64,000 nt of DNA from Siderastrea siderea (Eukaryota > Cnidaria > Anthozoa > Scleractinia > Rhizangiidae), in assembly GCA_964030785.1 (NCBI GenBank), contig OZ034971.1:40132804-40196803 (forward strand). The letters are read 5' to 3'. Within the stretch, counting starts at the first letter, position 1; each line of letters begins with the position of its first letter. The notes under the pieces were generated by a model, which did not search any database, was not told the DNA's origin, and saw only the letters and a list, made by a program, of their open reading frames with translations. The position numbers and the translations under genes were made by a program. Shown in pieces: positions 45,011 through 57,311 of the stretch.

Positions 45011-46812
45011 AGCTGTTTACTACGGTATAGGGGCTTTGATTGGTACCCAGGAAAAAATTCCACAAATTGCTAACCTCAAAGTAGATTTCGAAACAAAGAA
45101 CAAAATGTTATAGTCTACTGCTTCACAAAAGACAGGAAAGTGTGCTTTGCTAAGCATTTGTTTGAGCAACGAATTGAATGCGAGCGAAAACTTTGTCTCA
45201 AGAGCGCAAAAAAAGGGACGTCAAAAGGTTGATTTATTGGTGCTTTAATTATCAAATACCAATATGACAAAATAGGATAACTTGGGAAATTTTCAGACTA
45301 TGTCATTTAGCGATGAAACTTTGGAAAAAGAAAAACTTTCCCACATGCGTTTTTGGCTTATTTCAGACGGTTTTGTTGATCACCGCAAAAAACAAAACAA
45401 AACAAACAAAAACAGCCTGTATAATATTACAAACGAGCGATTCATGGATGTATGATTGCATGTATAAACTTTGTCTACCTATGTTGCACATACCCACTAT
45501 AAAACTAACAGACATTCAACTGAATGAGCGTTTAGTCGTTCAAGTGAAATAGTTTCCAGACTGAACAATAGGAAGAGTTATCAATGGCTCAGAAATTAAA
45601 TAATGTGACGTTAACAATTTCGGTAGGAATTTGCAGTATTTATCGTTTTATTGATGTGGTGTTTAATGTTTACTTAATCCCAGTGGAAAAAAGCCTCTGT
45701 TGAAAAAGTTCGGACATTATAATGTTTGGACCTTTTATTTGTTCGGAAATTTTTGAAATTAAAGTTGCATTCAGTGACATGTATTAACACATTTTCACTG
45801 ATAATTCATTGGGAACAGTTCTGAATGACCCGCGTCACTGCGTTGGGGGCAGGCTGGCTCGATATAAAAATTTATCGAGGGTTACTGAGTCCTTTAAGTA
45901 GAAATATTTTCTACAAAAATAATTTTATTTTCATCAAAGAGCCTGTTAGGGGTCCAGACTAAAAGGCGCCGTCAGTTTCTCCTTGAGTGAACGCACGGTT
46001 GTTGCTTGATGCATCTTGATTGTAGTTTGAAATCAAATGAGTTGATTTTCACGCCCCATAACTTGAATAAATTTGGCTTGTAGACACCGTAAACTGTTAG
46101 CTGTCCTTCTTAATTCTCCGTGAAGAATAATAACCTTGTGTCTCTGTGACTCCTTGCCATATTTAAATATATTTTTATTTATATTTCAATTCCGCAGTAG
46201 TTGTGAATGCCGTCTGTCAAGTCTAGTTTGTCTTTCGTGGTTACTTGGATTAGTGCTCTCAGGGCATTTTGCTCCTTCGCCTCGAACAGCTCAAGTGTGC
46301 TACTTCAGAGGGCGAGCATTTCTTTTAATGGCGAAGTCTGGTTTGCTTTGCTTTGCGCCCACTTATATATACAACACCGGCTTCTCCTTCATTGAAATAA
46401 CAAAGAGAAATTCCATGCAGACTAGTGTAGAACTGAGCAATGGCTTCTCTTTTAGCACGCTAGTTTGTGTCTTTCTAGAAAGAATATTTAAAAGCGTTGT
46501 TTGTTCCAAAAAGAAAAGAATGACGTATGAGAAATGTTTAAAAATCCATTAGTGACCTAACACAGGAAAGTCTTCTGACCCGTAACAGAGTATGGCGTCA
46601 AACATTTTGCTTGTTCTTCTACAGGAAAATTCCTTTGACAAATAATGCTTCCACAATGTTTATATTTTCATAAGAGACAGCAATTTAACATTCTGTGCAG
46701 TCTGAATGTTCAGGGCACATCAAAACATATGCACAACATCGCGAACAACATTGCGACCAACATTGCCCACTACATATATACAATATGCGCAACTCTATGC
46801 TCAACATTGCGC
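45011..46812. other. Upstream region of NHL2, no gene recognised
   Basis: It would include the NHL2 promoter. A 138-codon open stretch at 46136-46552 on the plus strand has a hydrophobic, A/T-driven composition and no domain; I do not call it. Near 46730-46805 there are degenerate CAACATTGCG repeats. Confidence 0.5.
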
Positions 46813-47668
46813 TTAAGGTGGCTAGACCCAGGTTTTCACTAACCATACCTACTCTCCTTGAACAGGAAATACAAAGATGCCTCAAACGAAACAGGAAATC
46901 GAGTTACACCTATTTATAGGGTATAGATTGAAGTTTAAAAAAGTGGGTTTTTTCGAGATCGACGTAGCCATAGCAACACAGTGACGTCATTGCTATTTTT
47001 ACTTTTCCTTGATTTGTAGGAAATCCAGACATTCGTTTTTAAAGCTACTTAAAGGACTTGTAGTTCATGTAATTGTCCTCAGTTGTACCGATTTTAAACA
47101 TATTTTTATGAGAGCGTTTTCAAGAAATAATTGATTGAAGTTTTTAGCTGCTGCTAACAAACGGATCATAAACAATTCTTTTCGCGTTCACGTTATTGGA
47201 AATCGGATGAAGCGATGTCTTTCATCTATTCCTGCAGGATAGCTGAAATCTCTAGAAATAATTTGAGGCCAAAGTTTTCTTTCCACGGTAAGGATAAATG
47301 TCAGTTTGAGAGACGCGAAAAGAATTGTTTATGATTCGTTTGTTAGCAGGAGCTAAAAACTTCAATTATTTCTCGAAAACGCTCTCAAGAAAAATGCTTA
47401 AAATCGGTACAACTGAAGACAATTATACCAACTACAAGTCCTATAAATGTATGGATTTCCTACAAATTAAGGACAAGTAAAAACAGCACTGACGTCACCG
47501 TGTTGCTATGGCTTCGTCGATCTCGGAAAAGACCCCACTTTTTTAAACTTCAATCTATACCCTACAAAAAGGTATAACTCGATTTCCTGTTTCGTTTGAG
47601 GCATCTTTGTATTTCGTGTTCAAAGAGAGTAGGTATCTTTAGTGAAAAACGAGATCGAGCCACCTTAG
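46813..47668. mobile_element. Foldback element with about 360-bp inverted arms
   Basis: The left arm (46813-47190) begins TTAAGGTGGCTAGACC and the right arm (47316-47668) ends GAGCCACCTTAG; the two pair along their length, with internal landmarks such as CAGGAAATCGAGTTA and its complement. The loop is about 125 bases. TTAA at the left and TTAG at the right suggest a TTAA target. No coding sequence. Confidence 0.85.
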
Positions 47669-48041
47669 TAATGTCTAAATTGCACTGTATGCTCACTCCT
47701 GCAAATGAAATAATATGATAAAGAATCGGGAGAGAATATTCGCTACGATTTTCACTGGGCGCAACATTGTACTGTATGTTCTGGCTCAGTCAGACTCAAG
47801 CATGATCTCTGACAAACCTTCGTGGATCATAAGAACGAAAATTTTGCTTCCAGCAAAAACTAATGAACTTTTGAGTGTACTAATTTTAGCTCTTTGGGAA
47901 ATATCCACAGAACAAACCTTTACATTTTAATCCTCCATCGCACTTTTCAATTTTCTCTCAGGATATTTCATTCTGTAGGAGAGGAATACGTCAGAGAAAC
48001 AAGAAAATCATTTTTTCCCAACATTACCGTGTAGGAAAAGT

Positions 48042-48310
48042 AGGGATGGCGCAGTGGTGAGAGCGCTCGCCTCCCACCAATGTGGCCCGGTCCCGGTCCC
48101 GGTCCCGGTCCCGGTCCCGGTCCCGGTCCCGGTGTCATTTGTGGGTTGAGTTTGCTGTTGGTTCTCGTCCTTGCTCCGAGAGGTTGAGGATTTTTCTCCG
48201 GGAACTTAAGGTTTTCCTCTCCCCTCAGAAACCAACATTTTCAAATTCCAATTCGATCCGGAACCCGGAGGGTTGTCCAATACTCCGACAAATTTATGCA
48301 TGGCATTGTA
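48042..48310 (+). mobile_element. tRNA-derived SINE with B box replaced by a hexamer array
   Basis: The head GGGATGGCGCAGTGGTGAG is A-box-like. Where the B box is expected there are seven perfect GGTCCC units (48089-48130). The body (TTTCTCCGGGAACTTAAGG, AACCCGGAGGG) and an A/T-rich tail follow. The Arg-Ser reading frame over the array is an artefact of the hexamer. Confidence 0.7.
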
Positions 48311-49153
48311 TTGTATTCACTTCACATAACAATATTGTAGAAAAGCATAACAATAAAGAATCAGGCAAAACAATAAGAAATTTAACAATGCTATGTATAA
48401 ATTTCTCGGATTAATTGGATCTTCAGGAAGTCATGTTCAACGGCAATTATAACATTTTCGCTTTTTATTTGAGTACATGCAATAGAAATACATCTATATG
48501 AATAAAAATTATTAGCAAAATTGAATGGAAGAAATGCGGAATACAGACTGCTGTTCTCTATCGAGTACCTTCAGACGATCCTTTTCTCTAAAGCTTTTAG
48601 CAATTAAATACTTGTAGAGTACCGACTGCAATTTCGTCGTTTTATTTCTGATGATTGTTCAAAATTTCGGCAGTTGAGTAAACGTTTGCGGTAATTATTA
48701 TTATTTTATTTTGCCGGGACTTTTTTTAGAACCCGCAAAATTTAGTGCCGCACAGTAGTTCATCATCACACTTGGTGGTATTCCTCTAAAAATATATTCT
48801 GTTGTGCGTAATCTTAAACAACTAAACTAACATTGGTAAAGGATTGCTCGGAAGGAAAATGTTTATCTATGTCTAGTTTGGATATTAACGGTGAAATTAT
48901 AGTTGATCTGTCTTATTCAACAACTGCTCAAAAAACATCCCGAAATGCTTTTAGTCTTTCGGAAAACGAAATTGGGAGACATGTCAATATATGTGTATCG
49001 TGTGTCTTAAACAAATTCCAAAGATATTCTCACTTTTTCTTTTTAGGAATTCAACAAACGGATATGTTTACTAATGTTTATGGTGTTTCTACGATGAAAT
49101 GCTTAAAAAGTCCTCATTTATGTTTCACTTAGTGGTTCATCAAACAGTTCGAA
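48311..49153. other. Non-coding sequence downstream of the SR-cyclophilin gene
   Basis: It lies 3' of the minus-strand stop at 49154 and would include that gene's 3' UTR. The 99-codon plus-strand stretch at 48833-49132 shows no domain. Confidence 0.45.
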
Positions 49154-50623
49154 TTAGTTGCTTGAACTATCCCTACTTCTATGTCTCACAGCTCTTCTAT
49201 CTGATGATGTGGAGTTTCTTTTGTGATGATGGCGATGATGACGATGATGATGATGACGCGACTTCCGGTTCCTCTGACCATCACGGGAAATACTTCTGTC
49301 GCTATCAGTACTCCTACTGCGGCTGCGCTGTCGCAAGTCACTTTTACCAAGGGAGCTCCCCTGACGTTTCACCCCACCCTGCTTCTCAAGGGCTGCATGC
49401 TGTTCATTTTGTTCGCTGTCAGAGCTATCACTGTTAGTATTCTGTTGAACGTCTTCGTGTTTCTGTGAACCCTGGGTTTTCCAATCTTTTCGTCGTACAT
49501 CATATTCTTTGTTGGCATCCCTTTCTCGAGATCCGGATGTTCTATGGCCTTCTTCACACTCGTAATCACGAGTAACATTCCTTGTAGTCCGTTCACCTCC
49601 ATTTGAATGTAACCATGCTTTTCTCAACGTGTCATCTTCTTCGAGAAGATGACTTCCCTTTCCCTCTCGGTGTAAAATATTTTTACCTTCTTCTTGATCT
49701 TCGCTATCACTGCTACTGCTAGTCCGTCGTCTTCTTTGTACGTTTCTTCTCTTTTTGTCAATATCATTATCACCTGTGGCAAGCTTAACTTGTTTAAGGT
49801 TTGTATCATTTGCTCTAAGCTTTTCGTTATCTTCACTGTCACTAGAGGAAGCATTTCTATCTTTTTCACTTTCTCTTTCAACAAAGCGCTGTTTAGTGTT
49901 GGGTGGTGATTCATACTCGTTCTTCTCACCTTTAGTTATTTCCCCTTTTTCTCCTTTACCCTGTTTTCTTTCAATTGATTGAGGTGACTCGGAACGTCTT
50001 TGAGGAGATTCACGACCCCTTTGTGCAAATTTGGACAAATATGAGTGTTTCCGCGGAGACTCTGATTGTCGTTGTGGAGACTTCAAGTGTCTCCTTGGTG
50101 ATTTGGAAGGCCTTCGTGGAGAAAGTGAGCTCTGTCGAGGAGACTTCGAGCGTCTTCGTGGAGACTTCGACTGTCTCCTTGGTGATATAGGATGTCTTCG
50201 TGAAGACACCGAGCGCTGTCGAGGAGACTTCGAACGTCTTCGTGGAGACTTTGAATGTCTCCTTGGCGATTTGGAATGTCTTCGTGGAGACACCGAGCGG
50301 TGTCGAGGAGACTTCAAACGTTTCCTTGGAGACAATGAATGTCTTGGTGACGACACTAAGGGCCTTTGTGGAGACTGTGGTTGTCTTGTTGCAGACTTTA
50401 AATGTTTCTCTTGAGACACTGAACGCTTTGTTCGAAAAGACTCTACTCGTCTGTGGGGAGACTGGGAGCGTTTACGAGGGGACCTTGTTCGTACGCCTGG
50501 AGACCTCGCGCGTCTCAGAGGGGACCTGGACCGCCTTGGAGGAAAACGGCGCGGTGAAGTAAAACGCCCCGCGAAGCTTCGTGGTTCATTTGGAGACGAG
50601 GATGGTGGAGGGGTACGATATCG
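49154..50623 (-). CDS. SR-cyclophilin, last exon (RS-rich tail)
   Basis: The acceptor is TTTTTAAG|CGATATCG at 50623 and the frame stays open for about 489 codons to a stop at 49154. It starts RYRTPPPSSSP, like the RYRTP(P) segment after SGRKIKGRG in PPIG/NKTR. It then has about twenty tandem S-P-R-R/K repeats, an acidic and Ser-rich middle with two SSSDSED motifs, and an end with RSRSRS, a His-rich run (HHHHRHHRHHHK, encoded near 49220-49265) and RHRSRDSSSN. RS domains mediate contacts among splicing factors and are phosphorylated. Low complexity makes this family-level evidence on its own; the upstream exons make the assignment. Confidence 0.8.
   Translation of the reverse strand, partial: RYRTPPPSSSPNEPRSFAGRFTSPRRFPPRRSRSPLRRARSPGVRTRSPRKRSQSPHRRVESFRTKRSVSQEKHLKSATRQPQSPQRPLVSSPRHSLSPRKRLKSPRHRSVSPRRHSKSPRRHSKSPRRRSKSPRQRSVSSRRHPISPRRQSKSPRRRSKSPRQSSLSPRRPSKSPRRHLKSPQRQSESPRKHSYLSKFAQRGRESPQRRSESPQSIERKQGKGEKGEITKGEKNEYESPPNTKQRFVERESEKDRNASSSDSEDNEKLRANDTNLKQVKLATGDNDIDKKRRNVQRRRRTSSSSDSEDQEEGKNILHREGKGSHLLEEDDTLRKAWLHSNGGERTTRNVTRDYECEEGHRTSGSRERDANKEYDVRRKDWKTQGSQKHEDVQQNTNSDSSDSEQNEQHAALEKQGGVKRQGSSLGKSDLRQRSRSRSTDSDRSISRDGQRNRKSRHHHHRHHRHHHKRNSTSSDRRAVRHRSRDSSSN
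50031..50420 (-). repeat. Tandem RS-coding repeats
   Basis: Units of about 24-30 bases with GGAGACTTCGAACGTCTTCG-like sequence on the plus strand encode SPRRxSK/R. Because units are multiples of three, length change keeps frame. All three forward frames read open across it, which produces spurious plus-strand frames. Confidence 0.8.
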
Positions 50624-50885
50624 CTTAAAAAGGAAAAAAAAGGAGATTAAACAACTCTGTGAGAACGATTAAACAGGTTAAATACCAGACTACGATCACT
50701 CTCTCTTTTTGCGAAAAGAACGCGCGAGCGAGCGCGAAAATCGCCTGCCGCGCTGAAATGTGACGCGCGCGTGGTGCGCCGCTAGTGTACGCTATGCACC
50801 AGCGGCACATCACGCACATGTCATGTTTCCATGCCGCAAGCGATTTTTACACTCGCTTGTGGTTTTCTGAGCCGACAGGGAGAGT

Positions 50886-51178
50886 GGGGACGCGGTGGTG
50901 TAGTGGTTAGTGCGTTGGACTTCAGATCTGAAGGTCGGTGGTTCGAGGCCCTCTCCCTGCCATCGTGTTGTTTCCTCAGACAAGAAACTTTACCGCATAT
51001 TGTCTCTCTTCACCCGGGTGTGTAAAATGGGTACCGGCGACATACTGCTGAAGGTAACCCTACGAGGGACTGGCATCCCATCCAGGGGGGAGTAGCAATA
51101 CTCTCAGTTGCTTCATGCTACAGAAACCGGGATAAGATCCGGCGTTGTGGGTCTCCTTGGCTCGTGTGCGACTTTAAC
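50886..51178 (+). mobile_element. tRNA-derived SINE, copy 2 (complete)
   Basis: GGGGACGCGGTGGTGTAGTG carries an A box (TGGTGTAGTGG) and GTGGTTCGAGGCC is a good B box. The body matches 29906-30175 and ends CTTGGCTCGTGTGCGAC. It lies about 260 bases upstream of the RS exon on the opposite strand, within the intron. Confidence 0.85.
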
Positions 51179-51649
51179 TCGGACACATACAAATCTTGAC
51201 AAAAAATTAGGGCTCTGCTTGGTGGCTTAGCTCTTTTAGATCAGCTTAATTCTGTAAGCATGGGTCTGATATCACATAAAATTGGCTTTTAAAAGAATAA
51301 TAAACTGGAAATGGTCACGCCACTTATATGTATTGAACATTACCAGTAGTTTTGGTTCACTTAACTTCTCCCCAAAACATTTCGTGTTCGCACTGTTCGC
51401 ATCAGATAACACCTACCCATTAACTCCTTTCAGGATCACGGAAGCGTGGAATAATTATTCTATTAAAACAATTTATCCTGTTTCTTTAACTGTCTAGCAG
51501 CACTACAGACCAGTTCAGTTGGGATTTTAGATGTCCTTGGCCTGAGTTAATAATCTGTGACATTCTGCTTATTTTTTGTTTATTTTTTTATTTCTCATTG
51601 CAAAAACCGTTGACTCATAGGATTAGGCCACTAGGCCAGTTGCTCGCAA

Positions 51650-51868
51650 ATTTAAGTCTCATTTCGACACAGTCTTCCCGCCTGCGGAGCGCTGACACTC
51701 TGGACACAGAGTTGGATACAGAAGAAACCCACTATCTACAGGCATCGCAAGAGGTTAAGCTCGGATTTACCGAAAAACAACTTCAGCACGAGGTCAGAAC
51801 GGGAATTGGACCCAGGCCCTCCGGATTTCAACTCCGGCGCCCTGACCTCTCGACCATCCCGCCGCCAC
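51650..51868 (-). mobile_element. tRNA-Leu/Ser-like SINE
   Basis: The minus strand starts GGCGGCGGGATGGTCGAGAG with an A-box-like TGGTCGAGAGG, an anticodon-arm-like GCCGGAGTTGAAATCCGG, and a B-box-like GGGTCCAATTCCC, followed by a body of about 150 bases. The left limit is approximate. Confidence 0.7.
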
Positions 51869-52030
51869 AAAGTGTATGTAGTATGGTAAAAAACTGAGCG
51901 CTGCTGTTTTCCGTTTTTGTTCACAAGATAAAGAATAGAATATTGCGCCAGCAGCATAATGTAAATGTAGCCTTTAAAATTACTTTGTAACTACAATAGA
52001 GGTTTGAGGACCATTAAACAAAGTGCTGTC

Positions 52031-52032
52031 AC

Positions 52033-52063
<31 letters not shown>

Positions 52064-52083
52064 GCCATCATCATCATCATCAT
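52031..52083. repeat. (ATC)n microsatellite
   Basis: About 17 ATC units with one interruption (GCC), followed by a short ATTT run. Confidence 0.95.
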
Positions 52084-53195
52084 TTATTTATTTATTTAGT
52101 TGCAGTTATTTCCCTTTCTCTCACCATATTTCCTCTTCCTCTTAGAATTCTCCCAGACTTAGAAACCTGTTAAATATAAATTAAAAGTCAAGAATTAAAA
52201 TGGTATGTATTGACAAAAATTTTTTACAAAAATACTTTGACTGATCAAAATGCCTTCTTGAAATTCTCTGCTAAGTACCATAGAGACATAGGATGGAATA
52301 ATTTATAAACATTATACTTAAGACTGAAAATGAAAATGAAAGTTCTCAGCGGCTTCTGTGTAACTCAATACTCCCTTTTGCTGAAAGGTTATGTTCTGAC
52401 TCACACAATGCTTTCGTGAATGAAAGATAATTTTAAATTTAGCGCTTTCTCAAGACGTGAGCTTGGACAACCTGTACACGTACACGTATCAATAGCATAT
52501 TGGTATCATGATAAATTTGCAGTAAGGAGCCACATGGAATCAAATTTGAGAAAGACTCATTGACAGTGCCAACTGGCATTGGTACACAGGGCTGCAAATA
52601 ATTTTTCTTTCTTGAAAGAACATATGTCCGACCAAGTCTCCATTTTGGTCGCACAAAAGAGAACTGTGGAAGTCTTTTGAAATAATTATTTCTTATCATT
52701 ACTTACTTATTATTGGTAAAAAAATTTGTCCAGACACAATGTCCAACCAAAGTTAAGATTTCGTCGGACATGGGCCGATTTTAGTCGGACATTGTCTGAT
52801 GACCGACAGTTATTTGCAGCTCTGGTACAAGTACATACGTACCCTAGTCTTTCCATGTGAAGTGTTTTCAGGTTTGGCTTTGTATCCTGGAGGAGACTTA
52901 CTTTTTCTGTTATCAAAGAGAACATAAACTAATTAACCAAGACTTTGAGCCTGAGGTTTTCATGAGCAAACACACATTGAGGCATACAACGCTCTGTGTA
53001 AATATAAAAACTGAGTGATTCAAGAGATGAGTACATAACATTTGAAACCTATGTACAGTCAGAGGGTATATGATTGTTGACTTCGAATTTTGTGTGAGAA
53101 TGTTGATTATTTTTGGGTAAGAAAGATGGGACGTGTAAAAATAAAGGAGTCCAATTGCCATAAAGGAGTCTGGTTGTCATTCAAGTAATTAAATT

Positions 53196-53206
53196 TTATT
53201 ATTATA

Positions 53207-53255
<49 letters not shown>
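53196..53255. repeat. (ATT)n microsatellite
   Basis: About 19 ATT units with two early interruptions. Confidence 0.95.
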
Positions 53256-53256
<1 letters not shown>

Positions 53257-53969
53257 TCTAATGAATTACTTGCCATTCCAATAATACTATAATAATAATT
53301 TTTTTTACGAATTAAGGAGTCTGATGGATCGCTATGTTAAATTCAAATGCATTGTAACTGCCAGAAGAGACAAGTTTGCATTCCTTAGCAAATATGACTC
53401 TGCCAAAGTAGTCCAAAGTGCCCAAAGTAGTGTTTCAGGGGGTTACAGAGAATGGTTACCCTATGAAAAAGAAACCCATTCTGACTTCTTTGTTTGTTTA
53501 TATCTGAAATGTTTCTAAAGCACCAAGCACCAAGAGTGTTTTCTCACTTCACCAGCTGACAAATGCACCACAATTTTTGGGACCGCTTTTCCTACATCAA
53601 TTATTTTAGCCAACCTTAATCAGCTAATAATACAGTGACAAAGGAAAAACAGTCACAAGACATCTACAGTAGTGTGTTATCTTTTGCTTTGTAAATTTTT
53701 GTTTTGCTTTTTTTTTGTACAAATAAAAATCCATTACACAGAACATAGTACCTACTTATGATGTTTTTTCAGGGAATTTTTAGGAATACTTTAGGGAGAG
53801 TATTATAATTTGCTTTATAGGCTTTATTGACTAACAACATACTTAGCTAGGTCTAGCCAGATTTCTATATCTACAGTGTATAGTTCACACTTTATTTTGT
53901 TTTATATTATATTAATTTGTCGAGCATTTTTAACATGAGCCTCTGGCTCGGATTATAATTATTACAAAC

Positions 53970-54122
53970 CTATTCTTTGCCTGTTGAAGCCTTTTTTCTC
54001 TGACAGGGGAGGGGGTGCGGCTTCTTCTTAATAAGAAAGAGTTATTAGGTACATCTGGGACTTCATCTGCAGTCACTGTACTAACAGGTTCAGGGGTCTT
54101 CTCTGGTTTATCATCTCCTGGA
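53970..54122 (-). CDS. SR-cyclophilin, linker exon
   Basis: The acceptor TATTTTTAG|TCC is at 54122 and the donor AATAG|GTTTGT at 53970. The translation PGDDKPEKTPEP ... PDVPNNSFLLRRSRTPSP parallels the IPPxPENRFLxR segment that follows the Lys-rich region in PPIG and NKTR. It is 153 bases long and fully open. Confidence 0.75.
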
Positions 54123-55093
54123 CTAAAAATAGAAATACAGAAAACCCTCTTATTAATCCCTGTAAGCCCCATCTAATTTCTCCTTACAGTATCATTGCTT
54201 CATCAAACATACAGGTCATGAGAATTAAGCAAATGATCGCTAAAGCTGAGGTGTCTTGATGTGTAAGCAATTTCTCCCAACTAGTACCATGAGAAATAGA
54301 TGGATAACAGTGAGGAGAACATGTGTGTTGATACTGGGGGTAAAAGGGATAAAAGTTATCATCCCCCTAAAGTGACTAATGGTCCATAATACATGTATCA
54401 TTTTCAGTTTCTTTGGTTAAAACATAATTATTTTAGCCAGTTTCTAAATAGTGAACCACTTTTCATGATATTTAATGCTCTCTTGAAGGCTATCCCAATA
54501 AAAAGTTTCAATTCCTGTCACCCAACTGACCCATTTAGAAAGAGAAAACAATTCCTAATTCGTTGTCCCTTTTCCTGCCCTTTCTTGGAGATTTAATAAT
54601 TATGCTTTGTGCACGTCTTAAAGCATATCTTAGATAAACCACCTTCGTAATGACCTTTAAAGTGACAGCAGCTCACTGCAAAATTTCAGTTGTGGGAAGT
54701 ATATAATCAAGGCCAGCATTCTTGACACAACATTCTTGTTTTAAGTGGTGACACTCCTCTTTGGAAACATTTGAAAAATGGGAGAGGAAACATAGGGATG
54801 ACCTAATGAGAAGTTCAACTATAAATTGTATCCCTCTGTTCTAAAAGCATGTTACACAAAAGGCAAAGAGAGTTTTAGAGTTTTCGTCTCTTTACTTTCG
54901 CATTGGCTGCGTCACAGTCACATGTAAATGCACCAAAAACAATTGCATCGTCAGGTGAAGAAATTAGCTCAAAGATGGAAGAAAAATGGACTGGCAACGT
55001 GGAATAATTTGTGAGGAATGCAAAGGAACACATCTTAACACACATTAATGCTAGCTATTATAATAAGAATTTTTATACCATGGAAAATTAAAC

Positions 55094-55333
55094 TTGCCTT
55101 TCTTTGATTTCCTTTCGTTTCTTCTTTGCCTTCTTTTTCTCCTTTCTTTTCAAAGCATCATTTCGTTTTTGTCTTTTCCTCTTTCTTGACCGTTTCTTTT
55201 TCCTTGCCTCATCAGCTGAAGACTCACTCTCTGATTCTGTATCAGATGATGAGCCTGACTCCGAGCTTGAGCTGCTCCACTCAGAATCCTCTTTCCTTTT
55301 GGCATTTTTCTTCACGGTTTTTTTTCTCCACAG
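55094..55333 (-). CDS. SR-cyclophilin, Ser/Lys-rich exon
   Basis: It encodes EWSSSSSESGSSSDTESESE followed by a long Lys/Arg run (KKRSRKRKRQKRND...), as found after the cyclophilin domain in PPIG/NKTR; the basic run should act in nuclear localisation. The acceptor is TTCTCAG|CTG at 55333, with an alternative a few bases inward before an A8 run; the donor is GGCAA|GTTTAA at 55094, a weak match. Confidence 0.7.
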
Positions 55334-56715
55334 CTGAGAATAAATCAAACAATCAGTAAATGAAGGAAAAGAGACTAAATGATTCTTGTTAAGAAGTTTA
55401 ACAGTTCGTCAATTTAAGAGTTTTGGTGCCAAGAGTGTACTAATCAAGTTACGTTTATGTAAAAGAAATGTTACTTGTATTCAGCATTGAGGGTTAAGCA
55501 TTGATCATGTTTTCAGTTTTGAACACTTCCAAGAGCAAACAAAACCATGATCGTTATCTTTTCGGCTTGCAAATAAAATACATTTAACATGGTAAATAGT
55601 TTGAACCAAGGAGTCACATCATAAGTCAAACTATACACCAATGGACATTTCACCAAGGAAAACTTGACTAGCAAAAGACCAATCAAAAAGCACCAATCAT
55701 GTTGTACATTCTTTACAGCCACTAACACTGTGGCTTATTTGACAGATGACTAATACAACATAGTGACTTTGTCAACCAGTCAGGTCAATAACCAGAGACT
55801 TAATACCATCTACTGATAATTCACTGTTAATCAAGGGCTATGATGATGGCTTCTACTCAGATTGTTGAAACGTCAGTCAGTGCCATCACAAATGGTCCTT
55901 CTCAAGACTACACATACACTCACCCCATCATACTTTATTACAAGAAGTTTTCGCAAGAAGTTAATTTCACGCTTTCCATGTGTGCATATACATTTTGCAT
56001 CACTTACAGTAGGTCATGTTCTACATGTTCTGTTTTAAACTTGCTGTCTGATAAATAGGGGACCACACTCTCAAAATAGCCTGCAATATGAGTGGCAGGT
56101 GTCCTGTCCATTTCCAGTAAAAATATTGCTAATTATATTCCAATTCATCGTCCGATTCACAACGTAGTAGAACCAATTCTTCTAACAGTTCTTGAAGGAC
56201 AACCGATGCTACAAGTTGCATCTTGCCAACCTTGGCAGAAAAAGTTGAAGAAGTCTGGAAATGTCTATGCCCCTGGAGTCACAACTGCGTGTCAACCAAG
56301 AACGGTTGAAAAAGTGTTCTACTGGAAACCTCAACCGTTTCAACCAAAACTGGTTTCAGTTGAAATGGTTGATCCCAACAGAACACAACCTTAGTTTAAG
56401 TGAATTCTCTCACAGCTCGAGTGTCCAAATACCAGCAGCAAAGTGCTGAATCATAAAATAAAACAATACCCAGAGTTCACCTTCTCGCTTACTTCAGATT
56501 CAAACCAGCGTTGAAAGCTAAATTTTGACTGCACTTACCATGGCAAGTGTCTTTTAGAACGTCATTAAAAAATTTACAATTTGTGCTCATTCAGGCGAGT
56601 GGGCAAGTGCTAATTTCCATCCCTTTTGACATTAACCCTGTAAAAATACATCTTTTGTCTTTTTATCTAGTGGCCTTGGTGAACTTGACACAGGACTATT
56701 TAAGATGTCACAAAC

Positions 56716-56861
56716 CTTTTGCCTTGGCTTTAGGTATGAGTTCACCACAGTTACTGATTTTCACTTCAAAGAGGGGTCGACTTTTGTCATCAACTCTTTA
56801 ATTCTCTATTTCTGATACTATCTCCTGACCCTGTAGTACATGTCCAAAAACCACGTGGATC
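56716..56861 (-). pseudogene. SR-cyclophilin, C-terminal cyclophilin exon with in-frame stop
   Basis: The acceptor is TCACAG|GATCC at 56861 and the donor AAAAG|GTTTGT at 56716. The translation IHVVFGHVLQGQEIVSEIEN, then a TAA at 56798-56800, then RVDDKSRPLFEVKISNCGEL. Both sides are in one frame and align with the HVVFGxVxxGxxVVxxIE ... CGEL end of SR-cyclophilins, so the stop is a substitution rather than a frameshift. It would remove the SR tail from the product. Confidence 0.8.
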
Positions 56862-57311
56862 CTGTGACAAAAATGAAATTTCTTTTTACATTATCACCAC
56901 TTGTTTAAACAATCAAGTGATGAGAATAAAGAAAGTGATCACCAAGGATAAGATGTCTTGATAAATGTATCTAGTAGACAAATTCTCACTAGTTCCATGA
57001 GAAATGTACAGAGAACAGTAAGGAGAATGTGCATTTTTGTATCAGGGCTTAAAGGGTCAAAGAAGAGATTACCTTTGTACGGACTACATTTTTGGGACAT
57101 TGACAACTAAACATGTACTTATTAATAGCAGTGTTTGAAAAAAAAGGCTTCTGCTACTGTGTCTTGAAAAAAATACATGTACTAAGTTACACCTCTCTCG
57201 TAAAAAATTTTCATTGAAGTCCTTCTTTGTGCTTTAGGGGCTGTTTGTGAGTGAATGGTTATTGACAATATCATAATTATTATTAAGAAATTAATATAAT
57301 TTTATCTTACC

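Larger units (their letters stand above)
51869..53969. other. Intron sequence of the SR-cyclophilin gene
   Basis: It holds two microsatellites (52031-52083 and 53196-53255) and no exon that I could recognise. The expected SGRKIKGRG-type exon was searched for by eye and not found. Confidence 0.5.

Noticed and set aside
46136..46552. 138-codon plus-strand frame as a secreted or membrane protein
   Set aside because: Hydrophobic composition follows from T-rich sequence; no signal-peptide layout, domain or second copy supports it.
48082..48414. Arg-Ser repeat protein
   Set aside because: The RSRSRS run comes from seven GGTCCC hexamers inside a SINE.
50200..50562. Plus-strand Val/Thr/Glu-rich repeat frames opposite the SR-cyclophilin exon
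   Set aside because: They are antisense shadows of the RS-coding tandem repeats; the minus-strand frame has homology and splice sites.
55104..55359. Plus-strand Phe/Ser-rich frames as membrane peptides
   Set aside because: They are antisense of the Lys/Ser-rich cyclophilin exon.
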